From: an uncultured Collinsella sp.
GTDB taxonomy: Bacteria > Actinomycetota > Coriobacteriia > Coriobacteriales > Coriobacteriaceae
Direction: 5' to 3'
Assembly (NCBI GenBank): GCA_900554495.1
Contig: USHR01000002.1
Coordinates: 1-29,783, forward strand
Length of the DNA stretch: 29,783 nt
The notes under the pieces are model-generated. The model had not been told where the DNA came from. It ran no database searches and was given only the letters and a program-made list of their open reading frames with translations. Below are positions 1-7,618 of this stretch, piece by piece (position 1 is the stretch's first letter; each line of letters opens with the position of its first letter). The position numbers and the translations under genes are program-made.

Positions 1-2
1 AA

Positions 3-176
3 GCCGATCTGCTCGCAGCAATCCGCGAGGTAGGCGCCCTTATGCAGACCGCAGGTGTCAAGAACACCCAGGTCAACGAGTGGGTCTACCGCAGCTTAGC
101 CGCACTCGACAGCTCCGACGAAAAGGCAGCCGAGCAGCTCGCAGAAAGCCCTGCCATTAAGGCCGAGCTTTTGTAA
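3..176 (+). CDS. 3' end of an unrecognised gene (partial)
   Basis: The frame is open from the window edge and ends at a TAA at 174-176. The visible 57 residues are acidic and probably helical, with a tryptophan-tyrosine core (VNEWVYRSL) and an Ala/Glu-rich tail ending AELL. Codon choice is GC3-rich and coding-like, and a strong dyad follows 9 bases later, so this is very probably the true C-terminus of a protein that starts outside the window. I recognise no domain and assign no function. Confidence 0.6.
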   Translation, partial: ADLLAAIREVGALMQTAGVKNTQVNEWVYRSLAALDSSDEKAAEQLAESPAIKAELL

Positions 177-185
177 ATAACAGAC

Positions 186-222
186 GCGGGCCCCTTGGCG
201 CATCGTCGTCCAAGAGGCCCGC
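186..222. terminator. Bidirectional terminator hairpin between convergent genes
   Basis: Thirteen-base arms (GCGGGCCCCTTGG and CCAAGAGGCCCGC) pair with one mismatch around an 11-base loop. It sits between the plus-strand gene ending at 176 and the minus-strand toxin ending at 235. No strong T-tract follows on either strand, so termination efficiency is uncertain. Confidence 0.6.
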
Positions 223-234
223 AAACAGTTCGCG

Positions 235-750
235 TCAACCGATAGCCGCGCCGCCGCGTTCGGCCAAAACAAGAATCGGCATCATTTGACGAGGTGTCTT
301 TGCTGCAAGATCGGCATGTTCGAGCAGTTTGCGATCGTTGGTCACCAAGTAATCGACCTGTGCGCGCTTGCACGCGGCGAGCACCAAGTTGTCCTCGTAA
401 TCGCGATGGAGCGTCAGATATTTGTCGGCTAGCCACAGATCGGATGCATCAGCGCCCACGGCCGTGGCGTTTTCGGTCATGTTCCGAACAAACGCCAACG
501 CCGCATCGCCAATTGCACGGGCAGATGCCTCGTCGAGCGCTCCCCCGCTGGCAAGAACGCTACGCTTCAGCTCGTGTTGGACAACGTACAGCACGTCCTT
601 AGCGATATGCACCGGGAAAAACAGCAACGCCCCCGTCTCCGTCGCCCGCCCAATAAACGCACGCGCGGCAAGCGACTCGGCATGGTCGACGCAAAACGAA
701 TCAACCCATACGTTGGCGTCCACCATTATTTTGAGGGGAGCCCCGCTCAC
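235..750 (-). CDS. PIN-domain ribonuclease toxin (VapC-like)
   Basis: 171 residues. PIN toxins are Mg2+-dependent RNases that cut tRNA, rRNA or mRNA when not bound by their antitoxin. The fold is recognised from the N-terminal IMVDANVW strand carrying D11, the central DYEDNLVLAAC helix with E119/D120, and the YLVTNDRKLL strand with D139: the acidic residues of the active site, in the expected order. The start is taken as GTG at 750, which overlaps the antitoxin stop by 4 bases (GTGA) and has GGGG 8 bases upstream. An internal ATG at 726 lacks a ribosome binding site. The protein is longer than the roughly 130-140 aa of classical VapC. The overlap implies translational coupling to the antitoxin. 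The RNA target cannot be told from sequence. Confidence 0.85.
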   Translation of the reverse strand: MSGAPLKIMVDANVWVDSFCVDHAESLAARAFIGRATETGALLFFPVHIAKDVLYVVQHELKRSVLASGGALDEASARAIGDAALAFVRNMTENATAVGADASDLWLADKYLTLHRDYEDNLVLAACKRAQVDYLVTNDRKLLEHADLAAKTPRQMMPILVLAERGGAAIG

Positions 751-1100
751 AGGATCATCCCCTTTTGGCGATAATGCTCATCCATGGCTTCGGAATAGAT
801 TGTGTCCCAACCGCGATCGTCGGATACGGGCGACATAGCGATGCCCAAATCTGCATAAAGCCGGTCTGCCGCTGCCCACGACGCGGTGAACGGAGTATCG
901 TGCGCGACGGTCTGTTGCCGGCCATCAACGGCAAACAGTACTTCCTCACACTGCCCGCCACCCTGTGCGACCTTGGCCACGACCTTTTTGATGAGCTCGG
1001 GCAGTGACCCGCCCGAAAGCCGCAGCGCTTCCTCGGCACGGTTCTTGACCTGGCGATCCACGCGAACGTTCACCTGCGCCATGCTGCCAACGGTAGCCAT
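747..1100 (-). CDS. RelB/DinJ-like ribbon-helix-helix antitoxin
   Basis: 117 residues from ATG 1100, chosen because GAAGGTGAGG lies just upstream and because the upstream in-frame ATG at 1145 falls at or before the predicted transcription start. Residues 7-50 (AQVNVRVDRQVKNRAEEAL followed by a helix) look like the N-terminal ribbon-helix-helix DNA-binding and dimerisation segment of RelB/DinJ antitoxins. The acidic and aromatic C-terminal half, with WAAADRLYADLG and DEHYRQKGMIL, is the likely toxin-wrapping region. It is first in a two-gene operon and overlaps the PIN toxin by 4 bases. By family analogy it should neutralise the toxin and repress the operon through the GCTAGC dyads at 1123-1137. 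RelB-like antitoxins more often pair with RelE-fold toxins. Confidence 0.75.
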   Translation of the reverse strand: MATVGSMAQVNVRVDRQVKNRAEEALRLSGGSLPELIKKVVAKVAQGGGQCEEVLFAVDGRQQTVAHDTPFTASWAAADRLYADLGIAMSPVSDDRGWDTIYSEAMDEHYRQKGMIL

Positions 1101-1122
1101 CTCAACCTCACCTTCAGCGTTT

Positions 1123-1169
1123 GCTAGCCGTGCTAGCATGAGCATATATCTGAGCTAACATCTCGTCAA
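1123..1169 (-). promoter_or_regulatory. Toxin-antitoxin promoter with GCTAGC operator
   Basis: On the minus strand TTGACG (1164-1169) is followed after 17 bases by TATGCT (1141-1146). The predicted start, near 1134, falls inside two palindromic GCTAGC hexamers (1123-1128 and 1132-1137) 3 bases apart. This fits autorepression by an antitoxin dimer pair. Confidence 0.6.
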
Positions 1170-1170
1170 A

Positions 1171-1220
1171 CAAAAGAAGGCCTGCACCCTGGCGGCTGCG
1201 GTGCCGCCCGAATGCAGGCC
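1171..1220 (-). terminator. Rho-independent terminator after the metal ATPase
   Basis: Arms GGCCTGCA (1179-1186) and TGCAGGCC (1213-1220) are perfect, with an inner GGCGG/CCGCC stem. On the minus strand the hairpin is followed by TTCTTTTGTTTG. It lies 20 bases after the ATPase stop, and its tail runs up to the toxin-antitoxin promoter. Confidence 0.8.
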
Positions 1221-1239
1221 ATATACTCAATCGAAAACG

Positions 1240-3315
1240 CTAACGCAGGTACGCCTTCGCGTTGCCCAAGCTGTAGGCGATCGTTGAGCCGTTGTGCAGC
1301 AGTGACGACGTCTGCGGAGTGATCATGCCGGTAATACCCAATGCCAACAGCGCCGAGTTGGTGAGCATCACCTTGGAATACGAACTCGTCAGACGGTCGA
1401 TAAGCCCCTGACTCATGCGGCGCAGGCGCACGATCGCGGCCAGATCCGTATCGGTCAGGATGATGTCGGCGACCTCCTTGGCGATGTCGCTTCCGCCACC
1501 CATTGCCAGCCCCACGTCGGCCAAACCGAGCGCCGGCGAATCGTTGACGCCGTCGCCCACCATGGCAACGTGGCGCCCTTCGCTCTTAATGCGCTCCACA
1601 TAGGCGTACTTGTCCTCGGGCAGCAACTCGGCCTTAAATTCGTCGACCCCTGCCTCGCGCGCAATGCGCTCGGCCGTGCGCTCGGAATCGCCCGTGAGCA
1701 TAACGACATGCTTGACGCCCAGTGCATGCAGGTCGGCGATGGCCTCGCGGACCCCGGGCTTGAGCGGATCCTCGATGCCAAGCACGCCCACAACGGTGCC
1801 ATCGACCGCCAGATACAGCGGCGACAGGCCCTGCATCTGGAGCACGATTTGCTCCTTAATGTCGGACTCGAGCTGCGCGCCCTCATCCTCGAATACAAAG
1901 TGCGCTGAACCGATGATGGCGCGACGCCCTTCGATGGACGAAGCGATGCCGTGCGCCACGATGTACTCGACGGCAGCATGGCGCTCGCGGTGCTCGAGCC
2001 CGCGCTCACGTGCCGCATTGACCACGGCACGCGCCACCGGATGCGGAAAATGCTCCTCCAAGCAAGCGGAAAGGCGCAGGACCTCGTCCTCGCTCCAGCC
2101 ATCGGTGGTGAGTACGCAGGCAAGACGCGGCTGCGCCTCGGTGAGCGTGCCGGTCTTATCAAACACAATGGTGTCGGCCTTGGCAAACGACTCAAAGTAC
2201 TTCGCACCCTTGACCATGACGCCCATCTTGGCGGCATCGCTCATAGCGGTCATGACGGCGACGGAACCCGTGAGCTTGAGTGCGCACGAGTAGTCGACCA
2301 TCAGCGCCGCCGAGGTCTTGATGAGGCTGCGGGTGGTAAGCGCAACCAGGCCCGCGAGCAGGAAGTTCCACGGGACGATCTTGTTGGCAAGGTCCTCCAT
2401 ATGCGACTGGCCCTCGGACTTGAGCGAGTCGGCCGTCTGCACGAGCGAGACGATCGAGCGCAGCTTGGTCTGAGCCGTATTGGCGCGCACGCGCACCAAG
2501 ATGCTGCCGTCTTCCACGACGGTTCCGGCGAACACGTCGTCGCCCACGCTGCGCTCGACGGCCAGCGGCTCGCCAGTCAGGGTCGCCTGGTTGACCATAG
2601 CGCTCCCCTGCTCGACAACACCGTCGATGCAAATGGACATGCCAGTGCGCACGGCGACCAGATCGCCGGGCTCGAGCTCGGTGGCGGCAACGCTTACCTC
2701 GGTGTCGCCGATGACCTTTTGCGCCTTGTCGGGCACATCGAGCAGCGAGTTGATGAGCTCATTTTCGCTCATGGCGCGGGTGTAGTCCTCGAGCAGCTCG
2801 CCCACGTTGAGCAGGAACATCGTCTGGCCCGCGGTGTCGACGTCGCGTTTGACGAACGAAATGCCGATGGCCGAAGCGTCGAGCACGGGAACGGTCAGAC
2901 GCGGCTGCGCGAGCTCACGGAGGGCAGCGCGCAAAAAGGTCATGTAACCGGCCACGACAAACACCGCACGCAGGGGCGTGGGCAAAAACCAGCGGCGCGC
3001 GTAGTGGGCGCCGATAAGTGTGGCAAGATCCATGACGAGCTTGTGCTTGCGTGGCTCAAGCTGCATCACGTAACCCGTCTTTGCGTCGGCAATGGCCTGG
3101 GCATCGAGCGCACCCAAGGCATCGAGCACGCTCGCAAGACACCGCTCGTCGTATTCGAGCGCCATCTGGCCAATACGGCCGTAAACGCGCACCTTGTGCA
3201 CGCCGTCGATATCGCCGCTGAGCTTAAGAAGTGCATCGAGATCGCTCTCTGGCACAGGACCCGCCAATTGAAGACGGGTCCTGCCGGGGATCTCGCTAAT
3301 AATCGAGAATCTCAT
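1240..3315 (-). CDS. P1B-type heavy-metal-transporting ATPase
   Basis: 691-residue membrane pump expected to export a transition metal using ATP. Visible motifs, in order: an N-terminal HMA_2-like segment (about 1-75) without CxxC; TGEP in the actuator domain (248-251); the phosphorylation site DKTGT with D386; the P1B-specific HP pair at 425-426; MLTGD (539-543); and GDGVNDSPAL in the hinge (587-596). The membrane metal-site motif, normally CPC or SPC, reads YSCALK around C344 and has no proline. The C-terminus is the usual short helix pair (LLHNGSTIAYSLGNAKAYLR). The start at 3315 lies 18 bases after the DUF6110-like gene, so the two are co-transcribed. The metal is unknown; the odd site and the DtxR-like upstream dyad make Mn or Fe worth considering. 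A terminator follows. Confidence 0.9.
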   Translation of the reverse strand: MRFSIISEIPGRTRLQLAGPVPESDLDALLKLSGDIDGVHKVRVYGRIGQMALEYDERCLASVLDALGALDAQAIADAKTGYVMQLEPRKHKLVMDLATLIGAHYARRWFLPTPLRAVFVVAGYMTFLRAALRELAQPRLTVPVLDASAIGISFVKRDVDTAGQTMFLLNVGELLEDYTRAMSENELINSLLDVPDKAQKVIGDTEVSVAATELEPGDLVAVRTGMSICIDGVVEQGSAMVNQATLTGEPLAVERSVGDDVFAGTVVEDGSILVRVRANTAQTKLRSIVSLVQTADSLKSEGQSHMEDLANKIVPWNFLLAGLVALTTRSLIKTSAALMVDYSCALKLTGSVAVMTAMSDAAKMGVMVKGAKYFESFAKADTIVFDKTGTLTEAQPRLACVLTTDGWSEDEVLRLSACLEEHFPHPVARAVVNAARERGLEHRERHAAVEYIVAHGIASSIEGRRAIIGSAHFVFEDEGAQLESDIKEQIVLQMQGLSPLYLAVDGTVVGVLGIEDPLKPGVREAIADLHALGVKHVVMLTGDSERTAERIAREAGVDEFKAELLPEDKYAYVERIKSEGRHVAMVGDGVNDSPALGLADVGLAMGGGSDIAKEVADIILTDTDLAAIVRLRRMSQGLIDRLTSSYSKVMLTNSALLALGITGMITPQTSSLLHNGSTIAYSLGNAKAYLR

Positions 3316-3333
3316 AGTTTGTGCCTGGGAGCG

Positions 3334-3579
3334 TTACTCGGCTGCCTCGTCAGCAGCGGCCTCGCTCTGGGTGATGTAGGCCGCCTCGGCAACCATGTCG
3401 TCGACATTAGCCTTAGCCTGCTCGACCATGTCCTGGTAGCCGTTCTTGATGCGCATGCCGCACGCGATACCCTGCACGCAGGCATTCTTGACCGGAGCGC
3501 TGGTAAGCAGCTTGATGCCGGCCGTGCCAAGCAGAAAACCGCCACCGACAAGCAGGGTATTGAACGTCGACTTCTTCAT
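3334..3579 (-). CDS. DUF6110-like small membrane-associated protein
   Basis: 81 residues from ATG 3579, chosen for the GGGAGAA ribosome binding site; an upstream in-frame ATG at 3639 has none. Basic MKKSTFN leads into one hydrophobic helix (TLLVGGGFLLGTAGIKLLT), then a short VKNACVQGIACGMRIK segment and an acidic amphipathic tail. This layout matches the DUF6110 proteins I know beside P-type metal ATPases; the match is from memory, not a search. It is the first gene of a two-gene operon. The function is unknown; an accessory or metal-handling role for the pump is inferred only from the pairing. Confidence 0.75.
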   Translation of the reverse strand: MKKSTFNTLLVGGGFLLGTAGIKLLTSAPVKNACVQGIACGMRIKNGYQDMVEQAKANVDDMVAEAAYITQSEAAADEAAE

Positions 3580-3663
3580 GTTGATTCTCCCTTTTGCCGC
3601 ATTGGACGCGGCACGGTGCCTCAGCACCCGAGTAAACAAGTTTGCTCGAGCACACTTTTGGAA

Positions 3664-3695
3664 AATAGTTTAGTTTATCTAACTATTGAGGTCAA
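3664..3695 (-). promoter_or_regulatory. Promoter with DtxR/MntR-like dyad, metal ATPase operon
   Basis: TTGACC (3690-3695) and TAAACT (3667-3672) are 17 bases apart on the minus strand. The spacer and -10 are covered by AATAGTT-N10-AACTATT (3664-3687) with inner TTAG/CTAA half-sites. The TTAG...CTAA core is reminiscent of DtxR-family iron or manganese boxes, but it is one base short of the consensus. The promoter call is firmer than the regulator assignment. Confidence 0.5.
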
Positions 3696-3759
3696 CAAAG
3701 GTTAACTTTTTGGAAATCTTGAGGCGCGATGTGACCAAGGGACCGTCCCTGCGCCACAT

Positions 3760-3790
3760 CCACAAAATTGAGGGCGCAAACGGCGCCCTC
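3760..3790 (-). terminator. Probable gatCAB operon terminator
   Basis: GAGGGCGC (3770-3777) and GCGCCCTC (3783-3790) form a perfect 8-bp stem with a 5-base loop. On the minus strand it is followed by AATTTTGTGG. It lies 190 bases beyond gatB and before the next promoter. The rest of 3696-3841 holds another small dyad: GATGTG...CACATC around GGGAC/GTCCC, about 3728-3760. Confidence 0.5.
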
Positions 3791-3841
3791 ATTCACCAAA
3801 TTCCATTCAGCCCCACCTGACCCGAACGGCCGAGTCGTCAC

Positions 3842-3977
3842 GGAACCGAGGGACCGGGCGCAGGGCCTTGCCTCTCAATGAGTTCCGCACGAACAGGAGG
3901 CGCCAGTGGCGCCTCCGTCGTGAGTCAGGACTGTCCGAAATTGAGAGGCAAGGCCCTGCGCCCGGCCCCTCGGTTCC
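3842..3977. repeat. Long nested inverted repeat 3' of gatB
   Basis: A 38-base left arm (3842-3879) pairs with 3940-3977 with one mismatch; the arms start GGAACCGAGGG and end CTCTCAAT. The 60-base interior carries a second perfect hairpin, GGAGGCGCCA-G-TGGCGCCTCC (3896-3916). The outer arm ends 3 bases from the gatB stop. No open reading frame or transposase is present. It could be a miniature repeat element or a large 3' RNA structure protecting the gat transcript. Confidence 0.85.
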
Positions 3978-3980
3978 CGT

Positions 3981-5657
3981 TTACGAGAGCGACGTTCTCA
4001 GCAACTCGTTGAAGAGCTTCGGGTTGCCCTTGCCGCGACTCGCCTTCATGCACTGGCCCACCAAAAAGCCGATGACCTTCTGGTTGCCGTCACGATACTG
4101 CTGCGCCTGATCGGCACAGTTTGCCAGCACCTCGTCCACGATCGGCTGCAGCGCGCCGGCATCGCTCACCTGGCGCATGCCACGCTCGTCGACGATCTTG
4201 TTGGGGTCGTCGCCGGTCTGAGCCATGGCCTCAAAGACCTCGTGCGCCTGGTTGGAGCTGATGGCATCGGTCGCCAGCAGCTTGGCAAGCGCTGCCACCT
4301 GAGCCGGCGCGATGCCGGACTCGGCCAGCGAGACGCCCGCGCCCTTAAGATAGGCGATCATCTCGTTCACCAGCAAGTTTGCGACCGTCTGGGCCTCCTT
4401 GCCAGCCATACCGGCAGCGGCAGCCTCAAAGAACTCGGCAAACTCGGGGTCGCCGGCAATCTGCTCGGCATCGGCCGCCTTAATGCCAAAGTCGGCCTCA
4501 AAGCGGGCGCGCTTGGCATCGGGCAGCTCGGGGATCTCGCCACGGCAGCGGTCGATGAACTCGTCGTCCAGATCAAACGGCGCCAGGTCGGGATCGGGAA
4601 ACAGACGATAGTCGTCAGCCGTCTCCTTGACCCGCATGACCACGGTGCGCTTGCGGCTGGGCTCCCAGTGGCGGGTCTCCTGATAGATGATTCCGCCCTC
4701 CTCGAGCACCTCGGCCTGACGGCAGATCTCGTAGGCAAGGCCGTCGTGCAGGCTCTTAAACGAGTTGAGGTTCTTGAGCTCGGTCTTGGTGCCCAGCTTG
4801 GTCTCGCCGCGGCGGCGCAGCGACACGTTGCCGTCGCAGCGCATGGAACCCTTCTCCATGGAGCAGTCCGAAATGCCCAGCGTCACAAAGATGCGACGGA
4901 GCTTTTCCATAAACAGACGCGCTTCCTCGGGCGTGCGCAGATCGGGCTCGGTGACGAGCTCAATCAGCGGCGTGCCGCAGCGGTTGTAGTCGACGAGCGA
5001 CTCGGCCGCGGCGGTAATGCGGCCCTCGGCACCGCCCACGTGCACCATCTTGGCAGCGTCCTCCTCCATGTGGATGCGCAGGATGCGGATGGGCACCGTG
5101 TAGGAACCGTCCTCGCGACGCTCGGGCATCTGCAGGCTGGACGCGTCGTAGCTGGCCAGGTGGCCGGCACGCTGGTTGCCCTCGCGCATGGTCGACGTCA
5201 TGGACGTAGACAGGCCCTCGGCGTTGGCCGAAGCGCTCGCCAGACTCTGGGCCTCGGCCTCGCCAAACGCGCAGTCGGGGCGCTCGGCGGCACCGCGACC
5301 GGTCACATCCAGATCCAGGTGACCGTACATGGCAAAGGCGACCGGACCCTGCGTGGTCTGGAAGTTCTTGGCCATATCGGGATAGAAGTAGTGCTTGCGG
5401 TAGAACATCGAGTGGCGCTGAATCTCGCAATTGGTGGCGAGACCTGCCTTGACGATGCTCTCGATGGCGCGCTTGTTGGGCACCGGCAGGGCGCCGGGCA
5501 GGCCCAGGCACACCGGGCACACGTTGGCGTTGGGCTCGTCATCGTGGCTGAGCTTGCAGTTGCAGAACATCTTGGTATCGAGTGCGGTGAGCTCGGTATG
5601 GATCTCCAGGCCAATCACGGCCTCCCAATCCTGCAGGACCTCGGAAAGCTCCTTCAT
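3981..5657 (-). CDS. gatB: Asp-tRNA(Asn)/Glu-tRNA(Gln) amidotransferase subunit B
   Basis: 558 residues. GatB binds the mischarged tRNA and activates its side chain before ammonia arrives from GatA. Diagnostic stretches are WEAVIGLEIHTEL (11-23), the zinc-type cysteines C32, C34, C47 and C50, HMEEDAAK (196-203), and YNRCGTPLIELVTEPD (224-239) with the following GSMRCDGNVSLR. The C-terminal helical and tail (YqeY-like) domains end in FLVGQCMKASRGKGNPKLFNELL. The start overlaps the gatA stop by one base, so translation is coupled. Usual length is about 475-510 aa. The excess is mostly a roughly 60-residue Ala/Ser/Glu-rich insertion at about 120-185, between GHLDLDV and TVPIRILRIHMEED. A long inverted repeat begins 3 bases after the stop. 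Confidence 0.97.
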   Translation of the reverse strand: MKELSEVLQDWEAVIGLEIHTELTALDTKMFCNCKLSHDDEPNANVCPVCLGLPGALPVPNKRAIESIVKAGLATNCEIQRHSMFYRKHYFYPDMAKNFQTTQGPVAFAMYGHLDLDVTGRGAAERPDCAFGEAEAQSLASASANAEGLSTSMTSTMREGNQRAGHLASYDASSLQMPERREDGSYTVPIRILRIHMEEDAAKMVHVGGAEGRITAAAESLVDYNRCGTPLIELVTEPDLRTPEEARLFMEKLRRIFVTLGISDCSMEKGSMRCDGNVSLRRRGETKLGTKTELKNLNSFKSLHDGLAYEICRQAEVLEEGGIIYQETRHWEPSRKRTVVMRVKETADDYRLFPDPDLAPFDLDDEFIDRCRGEIPELPDAKRARFEADFGIKAADAEQIAGDPEFAEFFEAAAAGMAGKEAQTVANLLVNEMIAYLKGAGVSLAESGIAPAQVAALAKLLATDAISSNQAHEVFEAMAQTGDDPNKIVDERGMRQVSDAGALQPIVDEVLANCADQAQQYRDGNQKVIGFLVGQCMKASRGKGNPKLFNELLRTSLS

Positions 5658-7171
5658 TACAGCTCGCCTCCCTTCCCGGCAAAATCGGGCGCGACGGAAA
5701 GCGCGGGCGCACCCGTGGCGGCATCGGCAAAGCCGCGCTCCAGGGCGCGGGCAAACGTGAGCAGCTGACGGTCCTTAAAGGCCGGACCAACCAGCTGGGC
5801 AGAAACGGGCAGCTTGGTGTCCTCGCCCAGGCCCAGCGGCACCGAGATACCGCCGTTGCCGCAAATGTTGAGCGAGATAGTGTACAGATCGGAGAGGTAC
5901 ATCTGCGTGGGGTCGCTGATCTCGCCAAACTTAAAGGCCGTACGCGGCGAGGCGGGCATAAGGATGGTGTCCACCTTGGCATACGCGGCGTCGTAGTCCT
6001 GCGTGATGAGCGTGCGGGCCTTTTGCGCAGCGTAGTAGTACTTGTCGTACACGCCCGAGCTCAGCAGGTAGGCGCCGAGCATCTGACGGCGCTTGGCCTC
6101 GGCGCCAAAGCCGTGGGCGCGCGAGAGCGAGCTTTGGTCGGACAGGTTGGCGCAGCCCTCCTCCTGATAGCCGTAGCGAATGCCGTCGAAGCGGGCCAGG
6201 TTGGAGAACGCCTCGGCCGGGCCGATGACGTAGTAGGCGGCGATGGCGGCGTCCAGGTGCGGCAGGTCGACCTCGACCAACTCGGCGCCCTGGTTCTGCA
6301 GCTCCTGGGCAGCGCGCTGAACAGCGGCCTTGACCTCGGGCGTCAGGCCCTCGGCCTCCATAAACGCAGGGATGATGCCCACGCGCTTGCCCTCGATGCT
6401 GTCGTTGAGGTGCTCGGTAAAGTCGACGGCGCAATCCTGACTGGTGCAGTCGTACGGATCGTGGCCCGCGCCGGTAAGCGCGTTCATGGCCAGCGCGACA
6501 TCCTCGACCGTACGGCCAAAGGGGCCCACCTGGTCGAGCGACGAGCCAAAGGCAACCACGCCGTAACGGCTCACGGCGCCATACGTGGGCTTAAAGCCCA
6601 CCACACCGCACAGCGACGCCGGCTGACGAATGGAACCACCGGTGTCCGAGCCCAGCGAGAGCGCGATTTCGCCCGCGGCGACAGCGGCAGCGGAGCCGCC
6701 CGAGGAGCCGCCGGGCACGCGCTCGGTATCCCAAGGGTTGTTGGTACGGTGGAACGCCGAGCTCTCGGTAGAGCTGCCAAAGGCAAACTCGTCCATGTTG
6801 GCCTTGCCCATGGGCAGGCAGCCGGCATCGAGCATGCGCTGGACGCAGGTGGCGGTGTAGACGCTCTGGTAGTCCCCGAGCATGCGGGAAGCGCAGGTGG
6901 TGCGCGTGCCTACGAGGTTCATGTTGTCCTTGATGGCCAGCGGCACGCCCGCGAGCGGGGGCAGCGGCTTGCCTGCGGCACGGTCGGCATCCACGCGCGC
7001 GGCGGCCTCGAGCGCGAGCTCGGGCGCCACCTGCAGGAATGCCTGGACCCCGCCCTCGCGCGCCTCGATGGCGGCAAGAGAGGCCTGGGCCACCTCGGTA
7101 GCGGTAAAGTCGCCGGCGGCAACGCCCGCGGCGATCTGGGCGGCGGTAAGGGAATCGAAGCTTAGCGCCAT
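5657..7171 (-). CDS. gatA: Asp-tRNA(Asn)/Glu-tRNA(Gln) amidotransferase subunit A
   Basis: 504 residues, normal length. GatA is the glutaminase of the GatCAB complex: it hydrolyses glutamine and sends ammonia to GatB. The amidase-signature Ser-cisSer-Lys triad is intact: K81 in GVPLAIKDN, S156 in PGGSSGGSAAA and S180 in GSDTGGSIRQPAS. Each is offset by two from the K79/S154/S178 of the well-studied staphylococcal enzyme. The gene is central in gatC-gatA-gatB; its start overlaps the gatC stop by one base and its stop overlaps the gatB start by one base. Stoichiometric, coupled translation is the likely reason for this layout. Presence of GatCAB implies that Gln-tRNA and/or Asn-tRNA is made indirectly in this organism. 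Confidence 0.98.
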   Translation of the reverse strand: MALSFDSLTAAQIAAGVAAGDFTATEVAQASLAAIEAREGGVQAFLQVAPELALEAAARVDADRAAGKPLPPLAGVPLAIKDNMNLVGTRTTCASRMLGDYQSVYTATCVQRMLDAGCLPMGKANMDEFAFGSSTESSAFHRTNNPWDTERVPGGSSGGSAAAVAAGEIALSLGSDTGGSIRQPASLCGVVGFKPTYGAVSRYGVVAFGSSLDQVGPFGRTVEDVALAMNALTGAGHDPYDCTSQDCAVDFTEHLNDSIEGKRVGIIPAFMEAEGLTPEVKAAVQRAAQELQNQGAELVEVDLPHLDAAIAAYYVIGPAEAFSNLARFDGIRYGYQEEGCANLSDQSSLSRAHGFGAEAKRRQMLGAYLLSSGVYDKYYYAAQKARTLITQDYDAAYAKVDTILMPASPRTAFKFGEISDPTQMYLSDLYTISLNICGNGGISVPLGLGEDTKLPVSAQLVGPAFKDRQLLTFARALERGFADAATGAPALSVAPDFAGKGGEL

Positions 7172-7482
7172 TACTCGCTCTCCCCCTCTCCCAAAATGGA
7201 CGGCACGCGGAAGTAGCGGTCGCGCGCGCTGCCGGCGTTTTCGAGCGCGACGTCGAGCGGCAGGTCGCGCTCGGGCTCGCGCAGGTCGTCGCCCATCACG
7301 TTGGACAGGCTTCCGATGGGATGGAACGTGGGCTCCACGTCGGGCAAGTCATATTGCAAGACGGGCTCGAGCATCTGGACGGCGTCGTTCAGGTAGGACG
7401 TCATCTGGGTGAGCTCGTCATCGGTCAGTGCGATCTTTGCGTACTCGGCGATGCCGCGCACGTCTTTCTCGCTGAGTGCCAT
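7171..7482 (-). CDS. gatC: Asp-tRNA(Asn)/Glu-tRNA(Gln) amidotransferase subunit C
   Basis: 103 residues from ATG 7482, chosen because AAGGGAG lies 6-7 bases upstream; an in-frame ATG at 7500 is less well placed. GatC wraps round GatA and stabilises its contact with GatB. The N-terminal helix pair (SEKDVRGIAEYAKIALTDDEL), the middle LNDAVQMLEPVLQYDLPDVEP and the C-terminal ARDRYFRVPSIL follow the family pattern. It is the first gene of the gatCAB operon. Confidence 0.93.
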   Translation of the reverse strand: MALSEKDVRGIAEYAKIALTDDELTQMTSYLNDAVQMLEPVLQYDLPDVEPTFHPIGSLSNVMGDDLREPERDLPLDVALENAGSARDRYFRVPSILGEGESE

Positions 7483-7517
7483 AGGCGCTCCCTTCCGCAT
7501 AACAGTTAAACCGCTCT

Positions 7518-7523
7518 AGTATA
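7518..7523 (-). promoter_or_regulatory. Candidate gatC -10 element
   Basis: TATACT lies 36-41 bases upstream of the gatC start on the minus strand, directly after a TTG. No convincing -35 is seen 16-18 bases further upstream, so the promoter is only partly supported. Confidence 0.4.
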
Positions 7524-7618
7524 CAAGGCAACGCCGGCTTGGAGCAGGCGCTTTACCCAAATGCAGCGAAAACGTAACGAGGGCGGCGGTTGGTAAGCGG
7601 CGGGCTGGCGGTTCTGCA

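Noticed and set aside
1951..3705. 584-codon plus-strand open frame
   Set aside because: It lies antisense to the metal ATPase, whose motifs are complete. The frame is open because of high GC3 codons and shows no family pattern.
4242..5768. 508-codon plus-strand open frame
   Set aside because: Antisense shadow of gatB, low-complexity Leu/Gly/His composition and no ribosome binding site.
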